Assembly: GCA_030430075.1 (NCBI GenBank)
Contig: JAUIGN010000057.1
Span: forward strand, 1-60,418
Length of the DNA: 60,418 nucleotides
Source of the DNA: a bacterium
GTDB lineage: Bacteria > Planctomycetota > Planctomycetia > Pirellulales > Pirellulaceae
Direction: 5' to 3'
The position numbers were made by a program, and so were the translations under genes. Shown here one piece after another: positions 8,716-18,110 of this stretch (its first letter is position 1; the number at the start of each line of letters is the position of its first letter). The notes under the pieces were generated by a model. The model saw nothing but the letters and a program-made list of their open reading frames with translations. It searched no databases and was not told where the DNA came from.

Positions 8716-9810
8716 ATGGATCGTTCAACTGCCGGCTCGGAGATGGTTCCATCGGAATCGCTGCAGCGCCGCCTTGTCGGTCGGACGTTTGTGCATCCGC
8801 TGTTCGACTACCTGTTGATCGGGGGTGGCTTATCGTTGCTGGTGATTCCGATTGCCTACATCTATTCCGGGGAGCATGCGCTGGTTTCGCTGGAATTCCT
8901 CCCCTGGTTCATTCTGCTCAGCAACAGCGCACACTTTGCGGCTTCCACCGTCCGTCTTTACTCGAAACCCGGATCGCGCGAAGCGCTGCCGTTCCTGACG
9001 ATGGCGTTTCCGCTCTTGACGATCGCCGTCCTGACGGTTTGCTTCTTGTTCGCCGATCGCACCGGTCCGTTGCTGCAAGCGGTCTACCTGAGCTGGTCAC
9101 CGTTCCATTACGCCGCCCAAGCGTACGGGCTGGCGGTCATGTATAGCTATCGGTCTGGCTGCCAGCTCAGCCTGATGCAGAAGCGAATGTTGTGGTGGAT
9201 CGCGATCCTGCCTTTCCTCCGCGTCCTGCTGCAATCCGCCGATAAGCATTTCTTGTGGTGGTTTCTGCCGGACCCGACGGCCGTTGCCGTTCCGCCATGG
9301 TCGTTGCCGTTGCAGGCAGGCATCGTGATGCTCGGCCTGCTGGCTCTCCTGTTACCGATTCTGCTCTACCTGCTCGTGTGGCGGAGTAAGGCCGGTACGA
9401 TGCCATTGATCAGTCTGCTGGTGGTGGTCACGAACGGGATGTGGTTTATCGTGTTTACGCACTATGACGGCTTCGTGTGGGCGACCGTGTTTCACGGGCT
9501 GCAATACTTGTGCATCGCGACCATTTTTCACGTCCGCGAACAGCGGGCTCGGCCTGAGAACCCTCACGGCACGCTGTACCACGTGTTCTGGTTCTATGGG
9601 ACGAGCCTGGTCCTGGGGTACGGTCTCTTCAATATTTGGCCCCAGGCGTACGTCTGGCTCGGCTTCGGTCCGGCGGAGAGCGTCCTCCTGGTAATTGCCG
9701 TGGTGAACATTCACCATTTCATCGTCGATGGCTACATCTGGAAGATGAAGCCGGGCGATAGCAATCGGCAAGTGATCGCCACGGCATCCAGTTCGAGTTT
9801 TACGTCGTAA
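8716..9810 (+). CDS. Polytopic membrane protein with conserved-looking His motifs, function unknown
   Basis: About 364 residues with some nine to ten hydrophobic helices. Histidines cluster near helix ends (SPFHYAAQAYG, VFHGLQYLCI, NIHHFIVDGYIWK), which could bind metal or haem, although the spacing does not match the desaturase/hydroxylase box pattern exactly. The frame opens with TTG at 8707, overlapping the TPR stop. I prefer the ATG at 8716, preceded by AGGA 12 nt upstream. It sits in a same-strand run with the heptahaem cytochrome, TPR and SGNH genes, so a membrane component of that module is plausible. I do not recognise a named family. Confidence 0.65.
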   Translation: MDRSTAGSEMVPSESLQRRLVGRTFVHPLFDYLLIGGGLSLLVIPIAYIYSGEHALVSLEFLPWFILLSNSAHFAASTVRLYSKPGSREALPFLTMAFPLLTIAVLTVCFLFADRTGPLLQAVYLSWSPFHYAAQAYGLAVMYSYRSGCQLSLMQKRMLWWIAILPFLRVLLQSADKHFLWWFLPDPTAVAVPPWSLPLQAGIVMLGLLALLLPILLYLLVWRSKAGTMPLISLLVVVTNGMWFIVFTHYDGFVWATVFHGLQYLCIATIFHVREQRARPENPHGTLYHVFWFYGTSLVLGYGLFNIWPQAYVWLGFGPAESVLLVIAVVNIHHFIVDGYIWKMKPGDSNRQVIATASSSSFTS

Positions 9811-9905
9811 CATGCTCGTACAACGGGCGCGCGGTTGTGGGCGACCAGCGGGCGCCCGGCAGTAGCGGGCCCGTACGTCGTATGAAGCGGGGACATAGCG
9901 CACTC

Positions 9906-11672
9906 ATGAATTACGCTCTACAGGAACCTCAACCAGGCGATTCTCGACCCGGGCACCGTCGCGGCCGTTCGCGGCGCCGGACCTGGTTGTTCCGCGGTGC
10001 GTCCATCGGGCTCGCCCTGCTGCCGTTCGTGCTGATCGAGGTGGTCCTGCGTACGTGTGGAGTGGGGCATGACACGACGCTGGTCGTCCCCTATCCGGCG
10101 CCTCAGGCGGCCGGCGTGGCCCGGTTGAACCCGGCGGCGGACCGTATCTACTACGGAGTTGAGGACCTCTGGGGACCGGATCCGCGACCCTTTCAATTGG
10201 ACAAGCCCGATGGGACCTTTCGTGTGGTGGTCATCGGCGGTTCCACGGTTGCCGGTTTCCCCTTTCCCTTTGAATTGGCCCTGCCGAAGCAATTGGAAGT
10301 GGTTCTCACGGCGCAGGTTCCCGATCGCAAGTTCGAAGTGCTCAACGTCGGCATGACGGCCATCACCAGTTCGCACGAGGTGCACAATCTGGCCCAGTCC
10401 CTGGCGTGCCGGCCGGACCTGATTGTCGTGCATACCGGGCACAACGAGTTTTACGGTCCCGGCGGGAGTGCGTCGACAGCGAATCGCTTGACCTCTCGAA
10501 TTCCCAGCCTGACACGTTTCATCAAACGTCAACGATCCTTTCAGTTGTTGCTCTCCCTGGCGCAGCGACCCACCTCGTCGCACCTCGTGTCGACCCTTCC
10601 CGCTGATATCGGCATCCCGCTCGACGGGCCGCTATTCGAGTTCACGCAGCAGCGATTTCGAACCAACCTGGAGTCGATGGCGGACGCGGCGCGTGACGCC
10701 GGGATCCCGATTGTTTTCTCCACGGTACCCTCCAACCTGCGCGACATGGCGCCGCTGCAGCCCACCGCTCGGGAAGCGACCTTGGCCAGGTTGACGGAGA
10801 TCGACCGCCTCATGTCGTACCGCGAGTACGCGTCGGCCTGGAAAACGATCACCGACGCCCGGCGGGAGGCGCCTGTTGACGCCCTGTTGACGTACCGTGC
10901 AGCCCAGTGTCTCGAGGAGCTCGGCCGGGCGACGGAGGCGGCCCAGGCTTACCGGCTGGCCGCCGATCTCGATGGCTGCCGGCTACGCGCGGCAACACCG
11001 ATGCTGGACGTTGTCGGGGAGGTTGCCCGTTCCCGGCAACCGGGAGTCTTCTATTGCGACGTGGCGGCCAAATTGCAGGATCGGTCGCAGCTCGCCGCAC
11101 CCGGCGCCGACTTTTTTCTGGAACACGTGCATTACAACCTGGAAGGAACCTGGCAGGTCGCGACGATCCTGGCCGAGTCGATTGTCACCGACGTGCTGGG
11201 CGCGACCTGGGATCAGGGGCGTGTGCCGGACGCCGAGCGTCGCGACGAGCTGCTCGGCGCCACATCCCTCGATCGGCTCGCCGCGGACTCACTGACGGTT
11301 GTCCTCTTTGATGCCTGGCCATTTACGTTGTCACCGGCGCGCGACGCCGAGCGGCGGAGCGTGGGTGCCCGTCTGACGGACAGGTTTCAGGCCATGGACG
11401 CGGGGCAGCGCGAACAGTTTGCCAACCTCGGGCTGGATGCCATGCACCAGCACCTCTGGCTGGCAATGGGCAATGCCTGGCTGGCTGCGGGAGATGCCGA
11501 AGCGAGCGCGAACGCGCTGGCCCGCCACATCCGGCGGCGCCCCTGGGAAGCCGCCGGGTATGAGGCAGCCGCCCGGGCCCTCGCCGCCCAAGGAAAGCAA
11601 GGCGAAGCAGCCGCCATGCGCCAGCGGGCCGACGAGCTGAAGCAAGGCATCCGCCTGCTGTCGGCTCGCTAG
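9906..11672 (+). CDS. SGNH-hydrolase-like protein with N-terminal membrane anchor and TPR-like regions
   Basis: The product has 588 residues from the ATG at 9906; upstream in-frame starts (GTG 9837, ATG 9882) lack a ribosome-binding site. A basic segment and one membrane helix (GASIGLALLPFVLIEVVL) lead to an SGNH fold. Block I is VVIGGSTVAG with the putative nucleophile Ser, the oxyanion block is HTGHNEFYG in place of GxND, and a C-terminal FFLEHVHYNLEG supplies the block V His. A TPR-like stretch (ALLTYRAAQCLEELGRATEAAQAYRLAA) is inserted before block V, and another helical repeat region ends the protein. It could act as an envelope acyl-esterase or acyltransferase; the substrate is unknown. 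It closes the plus-strand run beginning at 6889. Confidence 0.75.
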   Translation: MNYALQEPQPGDSRPGHRRGRSRRRTWLFRGASIGLALLPFVLIEVVLRTCGVGHDTTLVVPYPAPQAAGVARLNPAADRIYYGVEDLWGPDPRPFQLDKPDGTFRVVVIGGSTVAGFPFPFELALPKQLEVVLTAQVPDRKFEVLNVGMTAITSSHEVHNLAQSLACRPDLIVVHTGHNEFYGPGGSASTANRLTSRIPSLTRFIKRQRSFQLLLSLAQRPTSSHLVSTLPADIGIPLDGPLFEFTQQRFRTNLESMADAARDAGIPIVFSTVPSNLRDMAPLQPTAREATLARLTEIDRLMSYREYASAWKTITDARREAPVDALLTYRAAQCLEELGRATEAAQAYRLAADLDGCRLRAATPMLDVVGEVARSRQPGVFYCDVAAKLQDRSQLAAPGADFFLEHVHYNLEGTWQVATILAESIVTDVLGATWDQGRVPDAERRDELLGATSLDRLAADSLTVVLFDAWPFTLSPARDAERRSVGARLTDRFQAMDAGQREQFANLGLDAMHQHLWLAMGNAWLAAGDAEASANALARHIRRRPWEAAGYEAAARALAAQGKQGEAAAMRQRADELKQGIRLLSAR

Positions 11673-11688
11673 GAGCTCGTCGAACCAA

Positions 11689-11851
11689 TCCCCGGATGAT
11701 TCACGAACGAACAACGATTCAGTGCAAGCCGCTATGTCGCGATCGTTGGTGGTGTACGGATCCAAATCGCTGCGCATATCAGCCGGAACGCGTTAGCGGC
11801 CGGTTTGCCCGGCAATCAACGCAACCGGGGCTAACGCCCAACGGCTGATGA
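11689..11851 (-). repeat. Dispersed repeat family A, copy 2 (inverted)
   Basis: A reverse-oriented copy between convergent genes. It starts CCGGATGATTCACGAACGAAC and ends GGGGCTAACGCCCAACGGCTGATG. It includes the shared CGCATATCAGCCGGAACGCG block. Confidence 0.85.
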
Positions 11852-11937
11852 GTCTTCTGCGTTAGCGTCTGGGTTGCCCGGCAAACGGCGCAACCGGCGC
11901 TATCGCCCACCGCTGATGAATCATCCGGGTTAACTTT
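11852..11937 (-). repeat. Family A partial tandem copy
   Basis: The outer half of the family A unit (GCGTTAGCGTCTGGGTTGCC ... CACCGCTGATGAATCATCCGG) is repeated directly after the complete copy. This is a local partial duplication of about 80 bp. Confidence 0.65.
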
Positions 11938-11959
11938 CCGGGGTCCTCCAACGCATCAT

Positions 11960-13348
11960 CTACGGGGCGACGGTTTTGATTTGGCGATGCACCTCGTTGA
12001 CCAGGTCGTTCTCGAGTTCGGGTGCCCAGATGGTTGGCAGCCCGTAGTAGACCATCGAACCACCGCCTTCGTATCCGCCTTCGGCGAGAACGCGGCGCGA
12101 TGGAATGTAGGCCATCACGTCATTGGCGTAGCCGGCGACCCAGGTCTTCGTTCCCCGCAGTTCCGCCTTGAGTCGGATGGCATAGTCCACCACCACTTCG
12201 CCGCCCAGCAGGATGAACTGCACGTCGTTGCCCAGCTTCCAGACGCCGATCGGATAAGGATAGGTGGATGCCAGCGACTGGCCCTGGTCGAGCTGGTCCA
12301 ACAACATCCGCGCTCGAGCCACCGTGTACTTGTTGGTCGACTTGGCGTCGGCCTCGATCTCTTCGCGCGAAGGGAGTTGCCCCAGCGGCAGGTCAATCTC
12401 CCGGTAGGACGTTTCGACCGTGCTTTCGATGGGTTGCATCTTCGTTGTCAGCACCACCGCCGCGACGGCCGCCGCCAGGCGGTCACCATAGTGCCGAGCG
12501 AGCTCGACCGTCCGCCGGGGCAACGGATTCTGATCCGCGCCGCAGCCCGCAAAGAACATCGCCTGGCAGCCTGGAAACTGTTTTTCCAAGGCGATCTGGG
12601 CGAAACCGGGGTAGTCTCCCGACCATTGGTTGAAGCTGAGGACGGTTGAATGACAGGCGTAGCCGAAGACGACGCTCTTGAGTTGGTCGTCGTTGCTGCG
12701 AACCGTCAGCACAGGGACGTCGTGGTCGAAAGGTCCCGCCAGGTTGCCTTCGGTGCGCAACGCCGGTACTTCGGCTTCCCGGTTGTTGCGCCGGTTGACG
12801 GCGAAGGTGGAGGTGCCGTTGCCCCAGGCGACCCGGCACGGTTGCAGGTCCTCGAGCGCGTTGCCTACCGTTTCCACCACCTGAGCGTGAAGTCGTTTCG
12901 CGTACGCATTGATCAGTGCTTGCTGCCGCTCGTCAACCAGCAAATAGTGCAGGGGCCCCAAATTCATTCCCACCACCGGACCGGTGTGGGTATGCGATGT
13001 GCAGATGCCGATCTGATGTCGCTCCAAGCCGTACTCGTCGGCCAGCGAATCGCAGATCCTCTTTGTCATTTCTTGGCCGATGCCGACCAGGTCCAGCGTA
13101 ATCAGCACGGCCCGTTGTTGCCGTGCGTCTTCCAGCACGAGGACCTTGGCGTACAGATCCGTCAGTTTGCCCTCCGACGGCGAAGTACGACTGCCGTAGC
13201 CGGCCATCCACATCGACTGCTTCGGCGTAATCACGGCCCGCGCCGTGCCGGCCTGCCAGCCCGCTTCGGCAAATGCCTGCCCGGCGTTCGCGAGCAGGCT
13301 CATGACGATTCCCCCGACCAGCAGCATTACCCGACAATTGCGATTCAT
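11960..13348 (-). CDS. Neutral/alkaline ceramidase-family (PF04734-like) secreted hydrolase
   Basis: 462 residues with a signal peptide ending near AFAEA. The N-terminal ceramidase fold is recognisable in order: WQAGTARAVITPKQSMWMAGYGSR, the metal-binding CTSHTHTGP motif, GYACHSTVLSF, SGDYPGFAQIALEKQFPG and FFAGCGADQNP. PF04734 enzymes cleave ceramide or related N-acyl amides with a zinc site. The usual C-terminal immunoglobulin-like domain of full-length ceramidases is short or absent, so the true substrate may differ. The start codon overlaps the stop of the upstream glycosyltransferase in an ATGA, so the two are coupled. This suggests a joint role in envelope lipid or glycolipid turnover (inference). 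Confidence 0.8.
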   Translation of the reverse strand: MNRNCRVMLLVGGIVMSLLANAGQAFAEAGWQAGTARAVITPKQSMWMAGYGSRTSPSEGKLTDLYAKVLVLEDARQQRAVLITLDLVGIGQEMTKRICDSLADEYGLERHQIGICTSHTHTGPVVGMNLGPLHYLLVDERQQALINAYAKRLHAQVVETVGNALEDLQPCRVAWGNGTSTFAVNRRNNREAEVPALRTEGNLAGPFDHDVPVLTVRSNDDQLKSVVFGYACHSTVLSFNQWSGDYPGFAQIALEKQFPGCQAMFFAGCGADQNPLPRRTVELARHYGDRLAAAVAAVVLTTKMQPIESTVETSYREIDLPLGQLPSREEIEADAKSTNKYTVARARMLLDQLDQGQSLASTYPYPIGVWKLGNDVQFILLGGEVVVDYAIRLKAELRGTKTWVAGYANDVMAYIPSRRVLAEGGYEGGGSMVYYGLPTIWAPELENDLVNEVHRQIKTVAP

Positions 13349-14499
13349 AGTTTGTTGGCCTTCAGTTCAGTAAGAGAATAATGTGTGTCGCGCCAACGGA
13401 TTCCACCACTGGCCAGATTGACGATCATCGTCCGCCATTGAATGTACACGAACATCGCGGCACCGAGCGGAAAACCAAGGCCGCAGGAGATTCTCGCCCT
13501 TCCATGATACGCGGCCACACTGCTGATCGCGAGCAACAGCAGGACGACGATCAGGTAGATCACTTGTGTCGCACCGGAGGTCAACAGGACCGCCGCGAAT
13601 GGCAGCACATTGAACAGCAGCATCGAACAGGAACCGGCGAGGGCGAACGGAATGTTGTAGTCGACGCCCGAAAAGGCGTTCTTCTCCAGGCCGCGTATCA
13701 ACTCGCCGATCGACGCATACCAGGGAACGTACAGGAGGTCGGCTGCATTCAGAAGTTCCTGCCGGAAACCGAACTTCTTCACGAGTTTTCCCAGCTTGAG
13801 GTCGTCGTCCGGTCGCATGCGGATCGCCTCGTGTGTACCGATCTCACGGTAGACCGAGGCCCGTATCAAGTTGAACGCGCCGATGCCGATATGTGCCGAA
13901 CTGCGAGGATTGGGGCAACTCCACGGGCGACAATAGGTCAGCAGGTAGACACTGAACGTGACGACGAACGACTCCAGTAGCCAGTTGGGCATCCGGACGT
14001 GAAAGAGCATTGGCAGGTGATCGATCTCATGCCGTTCCAGGTAGGTCACGGCGCGGCGAATCACATCCGCTTGCATCACCGCATCGGCATCGGTAAACAG
14101 CAGCAGCTCGCCGCCGGCCGCAGCCGCTCCGGTCTGCAGCGCGTAGTTCTTGCCAATCCACCCCGCGGGGAGTTCGGTGATGTGAAGCACCTGCAGGCGG
14201 TCGTCCGCAGCCGCCAATCGCTCGACAATCTGGCCCGTGCGATCGGACGAACGATCGTTGACAACAATGATCTCCAACGGGCCGTAGTCCTGAGCCAGCA
14301 GCGAGGCGAGGGCGACTTCAATGTCGCGCTCTTCGTCGCGAGCGGCGACGATTGCCGAGAGCTGCGGGAGGGCGTCTGCCGGCGCCGGCTCGACGTCCTT
14401 GAGGAGGCGAATTCGCTGTAACCCGATGAGCAATGGAATCGCCACCGTCAGACACATCGCCAGGTTCGCCAGGCTCAGGTAAAACATCAGGTCCGTCAT
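13345..14499 (-). CDS. Family 2 glycosyltransferase, membrane-bound (HpnB/CrtQ-like)
   Basis: 384 residues. One N-terminal helix precedes the GT2 domain (LSAIVAARDEERDIEVALASL, IIVVNDRSSDRTG). The metal-binding DxD is in LLFTDADAVM, and the downstream acidic motif is MRPDDDLKLGKL. Three to four C-terminal helices end the protein. The layout (GT-A domain followed by helices) matches membrane GT2 proteins of the hopanoid/carotenoid-associated HpnB/CrtQ type, which transfer sugars to lipid acceptors. The specific acceptor cannot be read from sequence. It is coupled by an ATGA overlap to the ceramidase-like gene. Confidence 0.82.
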   Translation of the reverse strand: MTDLMFYLSLANLAMCLTVAIPLLIGLQRIRLLKDVEPAPADALPQLSAIVAARDEERDIEVALASLLAQDYGPLEIIVVNDRSSDRTGQIVERLAAADDRLQVLHITELPAGWIGKNYALQTGAAAAGGELLLFTDADAVMQADVIRRAVTYLERHEIDHLPMLFHVRMPNWLLESFVVTFSVYLLTYCRPWSCPNPRSSAHIGIGAFNLIRASVYREIGTHEAIRMRPDDDLKLGKLVKKFGFRQELLNAADLLYVPWYASIGELIRGLEKNAFSGVDYNIPFALAGSCSMLLFNVLPFAAVLLTSGATQVIYLIVVLLLLAISSVAAYHGRARISCGLGFPLGAAMFVYIQWRTMIVNLASGGIRWRDTHYSLTELKANKL

Positions 14500-14617
14500 C
14501 GGTCAATATCCTGCGAGCACTCCCCGCGCTTTTCCTGACGTGGCTGGGCCACTGCCGAACAGGGCGCGTGCCAACATCAACAACATCTGCGCACTGCGCC
14601 CGCCTGTGACAGTTCCG

Positions 14618-14661
14618 CAGGTCATGCGGTGCATGGCGCACTGCAGCCTGGCATCATGTCG
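14618..14661 (+). repeat. Dispersed repeat family B, partial copy
   Basis: Contains CAGGTCATGCGGTGCATGGCG and then CTGGCAT, aligning with the dyad head of family B at 19713. The remainder of the 14500-14711 spacer between two minus-strand operons shows no gene. Confidence 0.5.
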
Positions 14662-14711
14662 CCGCCTGCCGTCAACAACGACCGCATGCCCCTTCTGCTG
14701 AAAGGCGATCG

Positions 14712-16475
14712 CTATTCTTGCACCGTTTCCCGGTTCAACAATTGGCCAAATTGGCGCATCGTGGCGCGGAACCGGTCCGCGTCATACTGCACCTCGGTCG
14801 CCAGCCCAATCGGTACGCTGGCCGTCAGCGCAATCGGCGCGCTGGTGACGCTTGGGTCACCCTGGAGGACGCTGCCCGACGACATTTCACATGGCGTGCC
14901 GCCGCTGTTGGGAAGGTCGAGCCGCAGATCGGCCGCCAGTTGTTGCAGGAGCGGTTGGATCGATCCATCCGCGGCCGGCTTGCGGCTCAAGTCGCAGTAG
15001 ATCGTTCGCAAAGCCCAGGCGATCTGCCGAGCTGAATCGTAGTCGTGCGTACCTTGGCTGCCGATGTGTGCCAACCTCGCTGCGGCCAACCGCACGGCCT
15101 GATCGTCAAACGGTTTGGCGGCGACGGGAATGATCAGCTCGCTGGTTAACCATTGCGACAGCCGGCGAGTCTCCTGGCGAAGCCGGTCGGCGTCCCCGAA
15201 GGGGGTCGACGCCAGATTTTCGTGAATGGCGCCCAGCAGTTCGTCCAGTTCGCTCGACTTTCGCTGGTACCCCGCGGCATCGGTCGAGACATGGAAGATC
15301 GCCAGTTGCACCAGGGCATTCGGCCAGCCGTGGATCATTGGTCGACCCGGGCGAAGACGTGGCTGACTGGTCGGCGGCGGCACGGATTGCTTCAGGTCGT
15401 GATGGCAGGCGGTGCAGTCAAAAGCCGCCAGTTCCGGCCAGGCGCGGTCGTTGCCCTGACTTGCCAGTTCGCCGGTCAGTTCCAGGGCTTCGCGCAGGGC
15501 GACCGCTCCACCCAGCACTACGGCCGCGGCACCATGCCGATGACGGCCGGCAAGCTGCTTCCGTTCGGCCCGGTCCGCTGCCGTCAAGTACGAGTGATTC
15601 TGCTGAACAAACTCGGCGAAGAATTCAAAAGGCGCCGCGTCTGGTGACTCGCCTTCCGCCTTCCGCCGATGATCTTCGACTTTTTCGTGCAGGTAGCGCC
15701 AATGTCGCGGCATTTGGCGGGCAAACGATTCGATCTCGATGCTCGGCAAGGGCGGATGCCCGGCCGCGTACATGGCATGCGTAACCAGTTTGCCTTCTCG
15801 GACATTGCCGATATGACATGAGAAACACTGTTCGGCGCGGCGGACCGGATTACGCACATCGACCATTCCCAGTCTGGCTTTCTCTTCCACCGAGCGTGTG
15901 CGCCAGGCCCGATTGCGGTGGGGGCCGTCCCAAGCCGCACTCGGACCATGGCACGATTCGCAGGCGACCCCCAGTTCATAGATCGGCGGCGGCTGGTCGG
16001 CGGCGGCGATCCAGTTGGCGTGACAACTAAGGCATTGTTTCGCCCGGTGGATGTCCGGGATCGCCAGCTTGCGGCAGATCTCCTGGCTGAGTTGCTGGCT
16101 GGCGCTCAGCGCAGTGCCATCATCCGGAGGACTCCAGTCGATAAATTCGAATGCTTTGGAGTGGGGGTCCGTCAGCCAGACCTCGGGCTCCGTTAGGGGA
16201 ATGAAGGCGTCATTATTCAACGCTCGACTCAATCCCTGGTGGCACTGCACGCAGCCGCCGGATCCCAGGTAGCCCTTGGTCGCCGGGGCCGCTCGTTCCG
16301 CTGCCGTCGCGTCGACTTCCACATCCGTTAGCACGGCATCGGGGTCGATCTCCGTGGCGGCCGGTGTGCCCGCTTCCTGACCAAAATTCAAGGAAGTCGA
16401 AGTGACCGGGAGAACGCCGGCGATCGCGAGGACCGTCAGGGCGCCGCCGAAGTAGCACGGGCCTGTTCTCAGCAT
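14712..16475 (-). CDS. Pentahaem c-type cytochrome (cytochrome c554-like)
   Basis: 587 residues with an N-terminal signal or anchor (GGALTVLAIAGVLPV). Five haem motifs occur: CVQCH, CLSCH, CESCH, CFSCH and a final CTACHHD. The order and the 'GLG/GYLGSGGCVQCH', 'GVACESCHGP' and 'AGHPPLPS' contexts fit the cytochrome c554-like multihaem fold. A helical C-terminal domain of about 230 residues without haems follows. It is paralogous to the upstream gene, sharing the WPELA-(E/A)-(Y/F)-DC-ACHHDL block. It starts 3 bp after that gene's stop and is the third gene of a cytochrome operon. It is likely a periplasmic electron carrier or reductase subunit; the substrate is unknown. Confidence 0.85.
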   Translation of the reverse strand: MLRTGPCYFGGALTVLAIAGVLPVTSTSLNFGQEAGTPAATEIDPDAVLTDVEVDATAAERAAPATKGYLGSGGCVQCHQGLSRALNNDAFIPLTEPEVWLTDPHSKAFEFIDWSPPDDGTALSASQQLSQEICRKLAIPDIHRAKQCLSCHANWIAAADQPPPIYELGVACESCHGPSAAWDGPHRNRAWRTRSVEEKARLGMVDVRNPVRRAEQCFSCHIGNVREGKLVTHAMYAAGHPPLPSIEIESFARQMPRHWRYLHEKVEDHRRKAEGESPDAAPFEFFAEFVQQNHSYLTAADRAERKQLAGRHRHGAAAVVLGGAVALREALELTGELASQGNDRAWPELAAFDCTACHHDLKQSVPPPTSQPRLRPGRPMIHGWPNALVQLAIFHVSTDAAGYQRKSSELDELLGAIHENLASTPFGDADRLRQETRRLSQWLTSELIIPVAAKPFDDQAVRLAAARLAHIGSQGTHDYDSARQIAWALRTIYCDLSRKPAADGSIQPLLQQLAADLRLDLPNSGGTPCEMSSGSVLQGDPSVTSAPIALTASVPIGLATEVQYDADRFRATMRQFGQLLNRETVQE

Positions 16476-16478
16476 CGC

Positions 16479-18110
16479 CTAGTCCTCATTGGTTTTCAAT
16501 TGCTCGATCAGCGTGACGAGCGCCGCGATTACGCGCTGCCTCGATCGCGATCCGGGTGGCGAACGGGGGTCGTCAGAGGGCGTTCTCAGGGGACGCTGCC
16601 CCAGGAATCCGCGCGGACTGTCGTAAGACTTCGGGAAGCGAAAGAGAGACCGGGCCAGGTTGATGTCGGCGGGATCGATCGTGCTACGTTGATGATCGAA
16701 GGCGACGATCGCCAAGTACAGTTGAACCGCTTCGTCCCAGTTCGCGGGTTGCCCGGACTGGCCTGCGTCGTTCAAGCGTTGATGGTCGAGCAGCGCCTGG
16801 AAGCCGTGCCGCATCTGCCGGCCGATGGATTCGAGATCATCGGGACGGCCCCAGGTCGCGACTTCTCGTGCTGCCTCGGCCGCCGCTGCTCGAACCGCGT
16901 CCCGGTCTTGGCCGAAGCCGGCTTGCATCTGCTCGGCCACGACTGCGACGCGTTGCCGGAGCGGATCGTTCCGGCTTCCCATCTGGCGAAGCGGTCCCAT
17001 ATTCCAGGTGCTCCAGGCCGGCATTCCGAGCGGGAGGCCGGCAACCGTCCGCTGCCGCCTCCAGCTCGGGTCTTCCAGATCATGGTGGCAGGCAAAACAA
17101 TCGTATTCGGCCAGCTCTGGCCAGGCCGCATCCGGATGTTTGTCGGGAACGTCGCTGGCGCGCCAGTCGAGCAGGGCGAGTGCGGCGGCGATGGTCGTCG
17201 TCTGACCTGCCGACCAGAGTTGGACTTCGAAGTTCGGATCGGCTTGCCGCGCTTCTGCCGCCCGCCAATGTTTGGGAAGCAAATCGTGATACGCGGCGAG
17301 TTCAAATTTGAGCACGGGATGGCCGGCGGCAATCAAGTCGTGATTGACCTCGCGGCCGGGCGAGCCGACGTGGCACTGGGCGCACGTTTCCCCTCGTACC
17401 GTCAGGTCTTCCGTGTCGACAAAGCCGCGTTCACCAGCGAATGACTTCCATGCTGCCCTGTCCTCTCGCTTGCGGACCGCCCAATGCGCCTCGACATGTG
17501 CTCCAATCCACTTCTCCGCCGCACCATGGCAGATCTCGCAACTCACTCCGTCGCGCGAGTAAAACGAGTTCGCTTGAACGGTGGACGAGGGCTGCGGATT
17601 ATGGCAGGCAAGGCAATTGGCCAGGCGGGCCGCCTGGTCCTCGGGCGGCTCGCCGCGGCGGGCGAGACGACGGAGGATTGCCTGAGACGTTTCTTGGGCG
17701 AGCGTGAACTGGCCGCGGGCATGGGGATCCCGGTCCAACCACTGGGTGTATTCGTGGCGTCGGCTGAGGGCGAAGCGCCCGTCCGGCTCGATCCCACCGT
17801 GGCAGGCGGTCGCGGCACAGGAGCGAGCGCCGAGGAATTTTGACGTGGTCCTGGCAGCCAACAGGCCGTGCGTGCTGTCGTGCGCGTACGCCTGCTGCTC
17901 GACCGGCTCGGGCAGCTCGTCGGCCTGGACCGCGTCCCGGTGGGACGCTCCGACAATCCACCAGCAAACGACGGCTGCCAGGATCGCGCGGACCGTGGTT
18001 GCGCGTCCAGTCGAGCGGCATTGGACGGCGCGCATCGATTGTCGCGGCGGACATGTTAGAACGCACGTCGCGCCGGCACGTGGCGATGAAATGGACTGAA
18101 GCCGCTTCAT
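16479..18110 (-). CDS. Pentahaem c-type cytochrome with a CX4CH first haem site
   Basis: 543 residues from the ATG at 18110, which overlaps the upstream stop in an ATGA. An ATG at 18035 gives a more standard signal peptide (AILAAVVCWWIVGA). The frame extends to 18344, but only through the end of the decahaem gene. Haem motifs are CAATACHG (four residues between the cysteines), CLACH, CEICH, CAQCH and CFACHHD. The body follows cytochrome c554-like architecture with a haem-free helical C-terminus, paralogous to the downstream gene. CX4CH sites are unusual but known in multihaem proteins and may mark the active-site haem. Position in the operon, between the decahaem anchor and the second pentahaem protein, suggests they form one complex. 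Confidence 0.83.
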   Translation of the reverse strand: MKRLQSISSPRAGATCVLTCPPRQSMRAVQCRSTGRATTVRAILAAVVCWWIVGASHRDAVQADELPEPVEQQAYAHDSTHGLLAARTTSKFLGARSCAATACHGGIEPDGRFALSRRHEYTQWLDRDPHARGQFTLAQETSQAILRRLARRGEPPEDQAARLANCLACHNPQPSSTVQANSFYSRDGVSCEICHGAAEKWIGAHVEAHWAVRKREDRAAWKSFAGERGFVDTEDLTVRGETCAQCHVGSPGREVNHDLIAAGHPVLKFELAAYHDLLPKHWRAAEARQADPNFEVQLWSAGQTTTIAAALALLDWRASDVPDKHPDAAWPELAEYDCFACHHDLEDPSWRRQRTVAGLPLGMPAWSTWNMGPLRQMGSRNDPLRQRVAVVAEQMQAGFGQDRDAVRAAAAEAAREVATWGRPDDLESIGRQMRHGFQALLDHQRLNDAGQSGQPANWDEAVQLYLAIVAFDHQRSTIDPADINLARSLFRFPKSYDSPRGFLGQRPLRTPSDDPRSPPGSRSRQRVIAALVTLIEQLKTNED

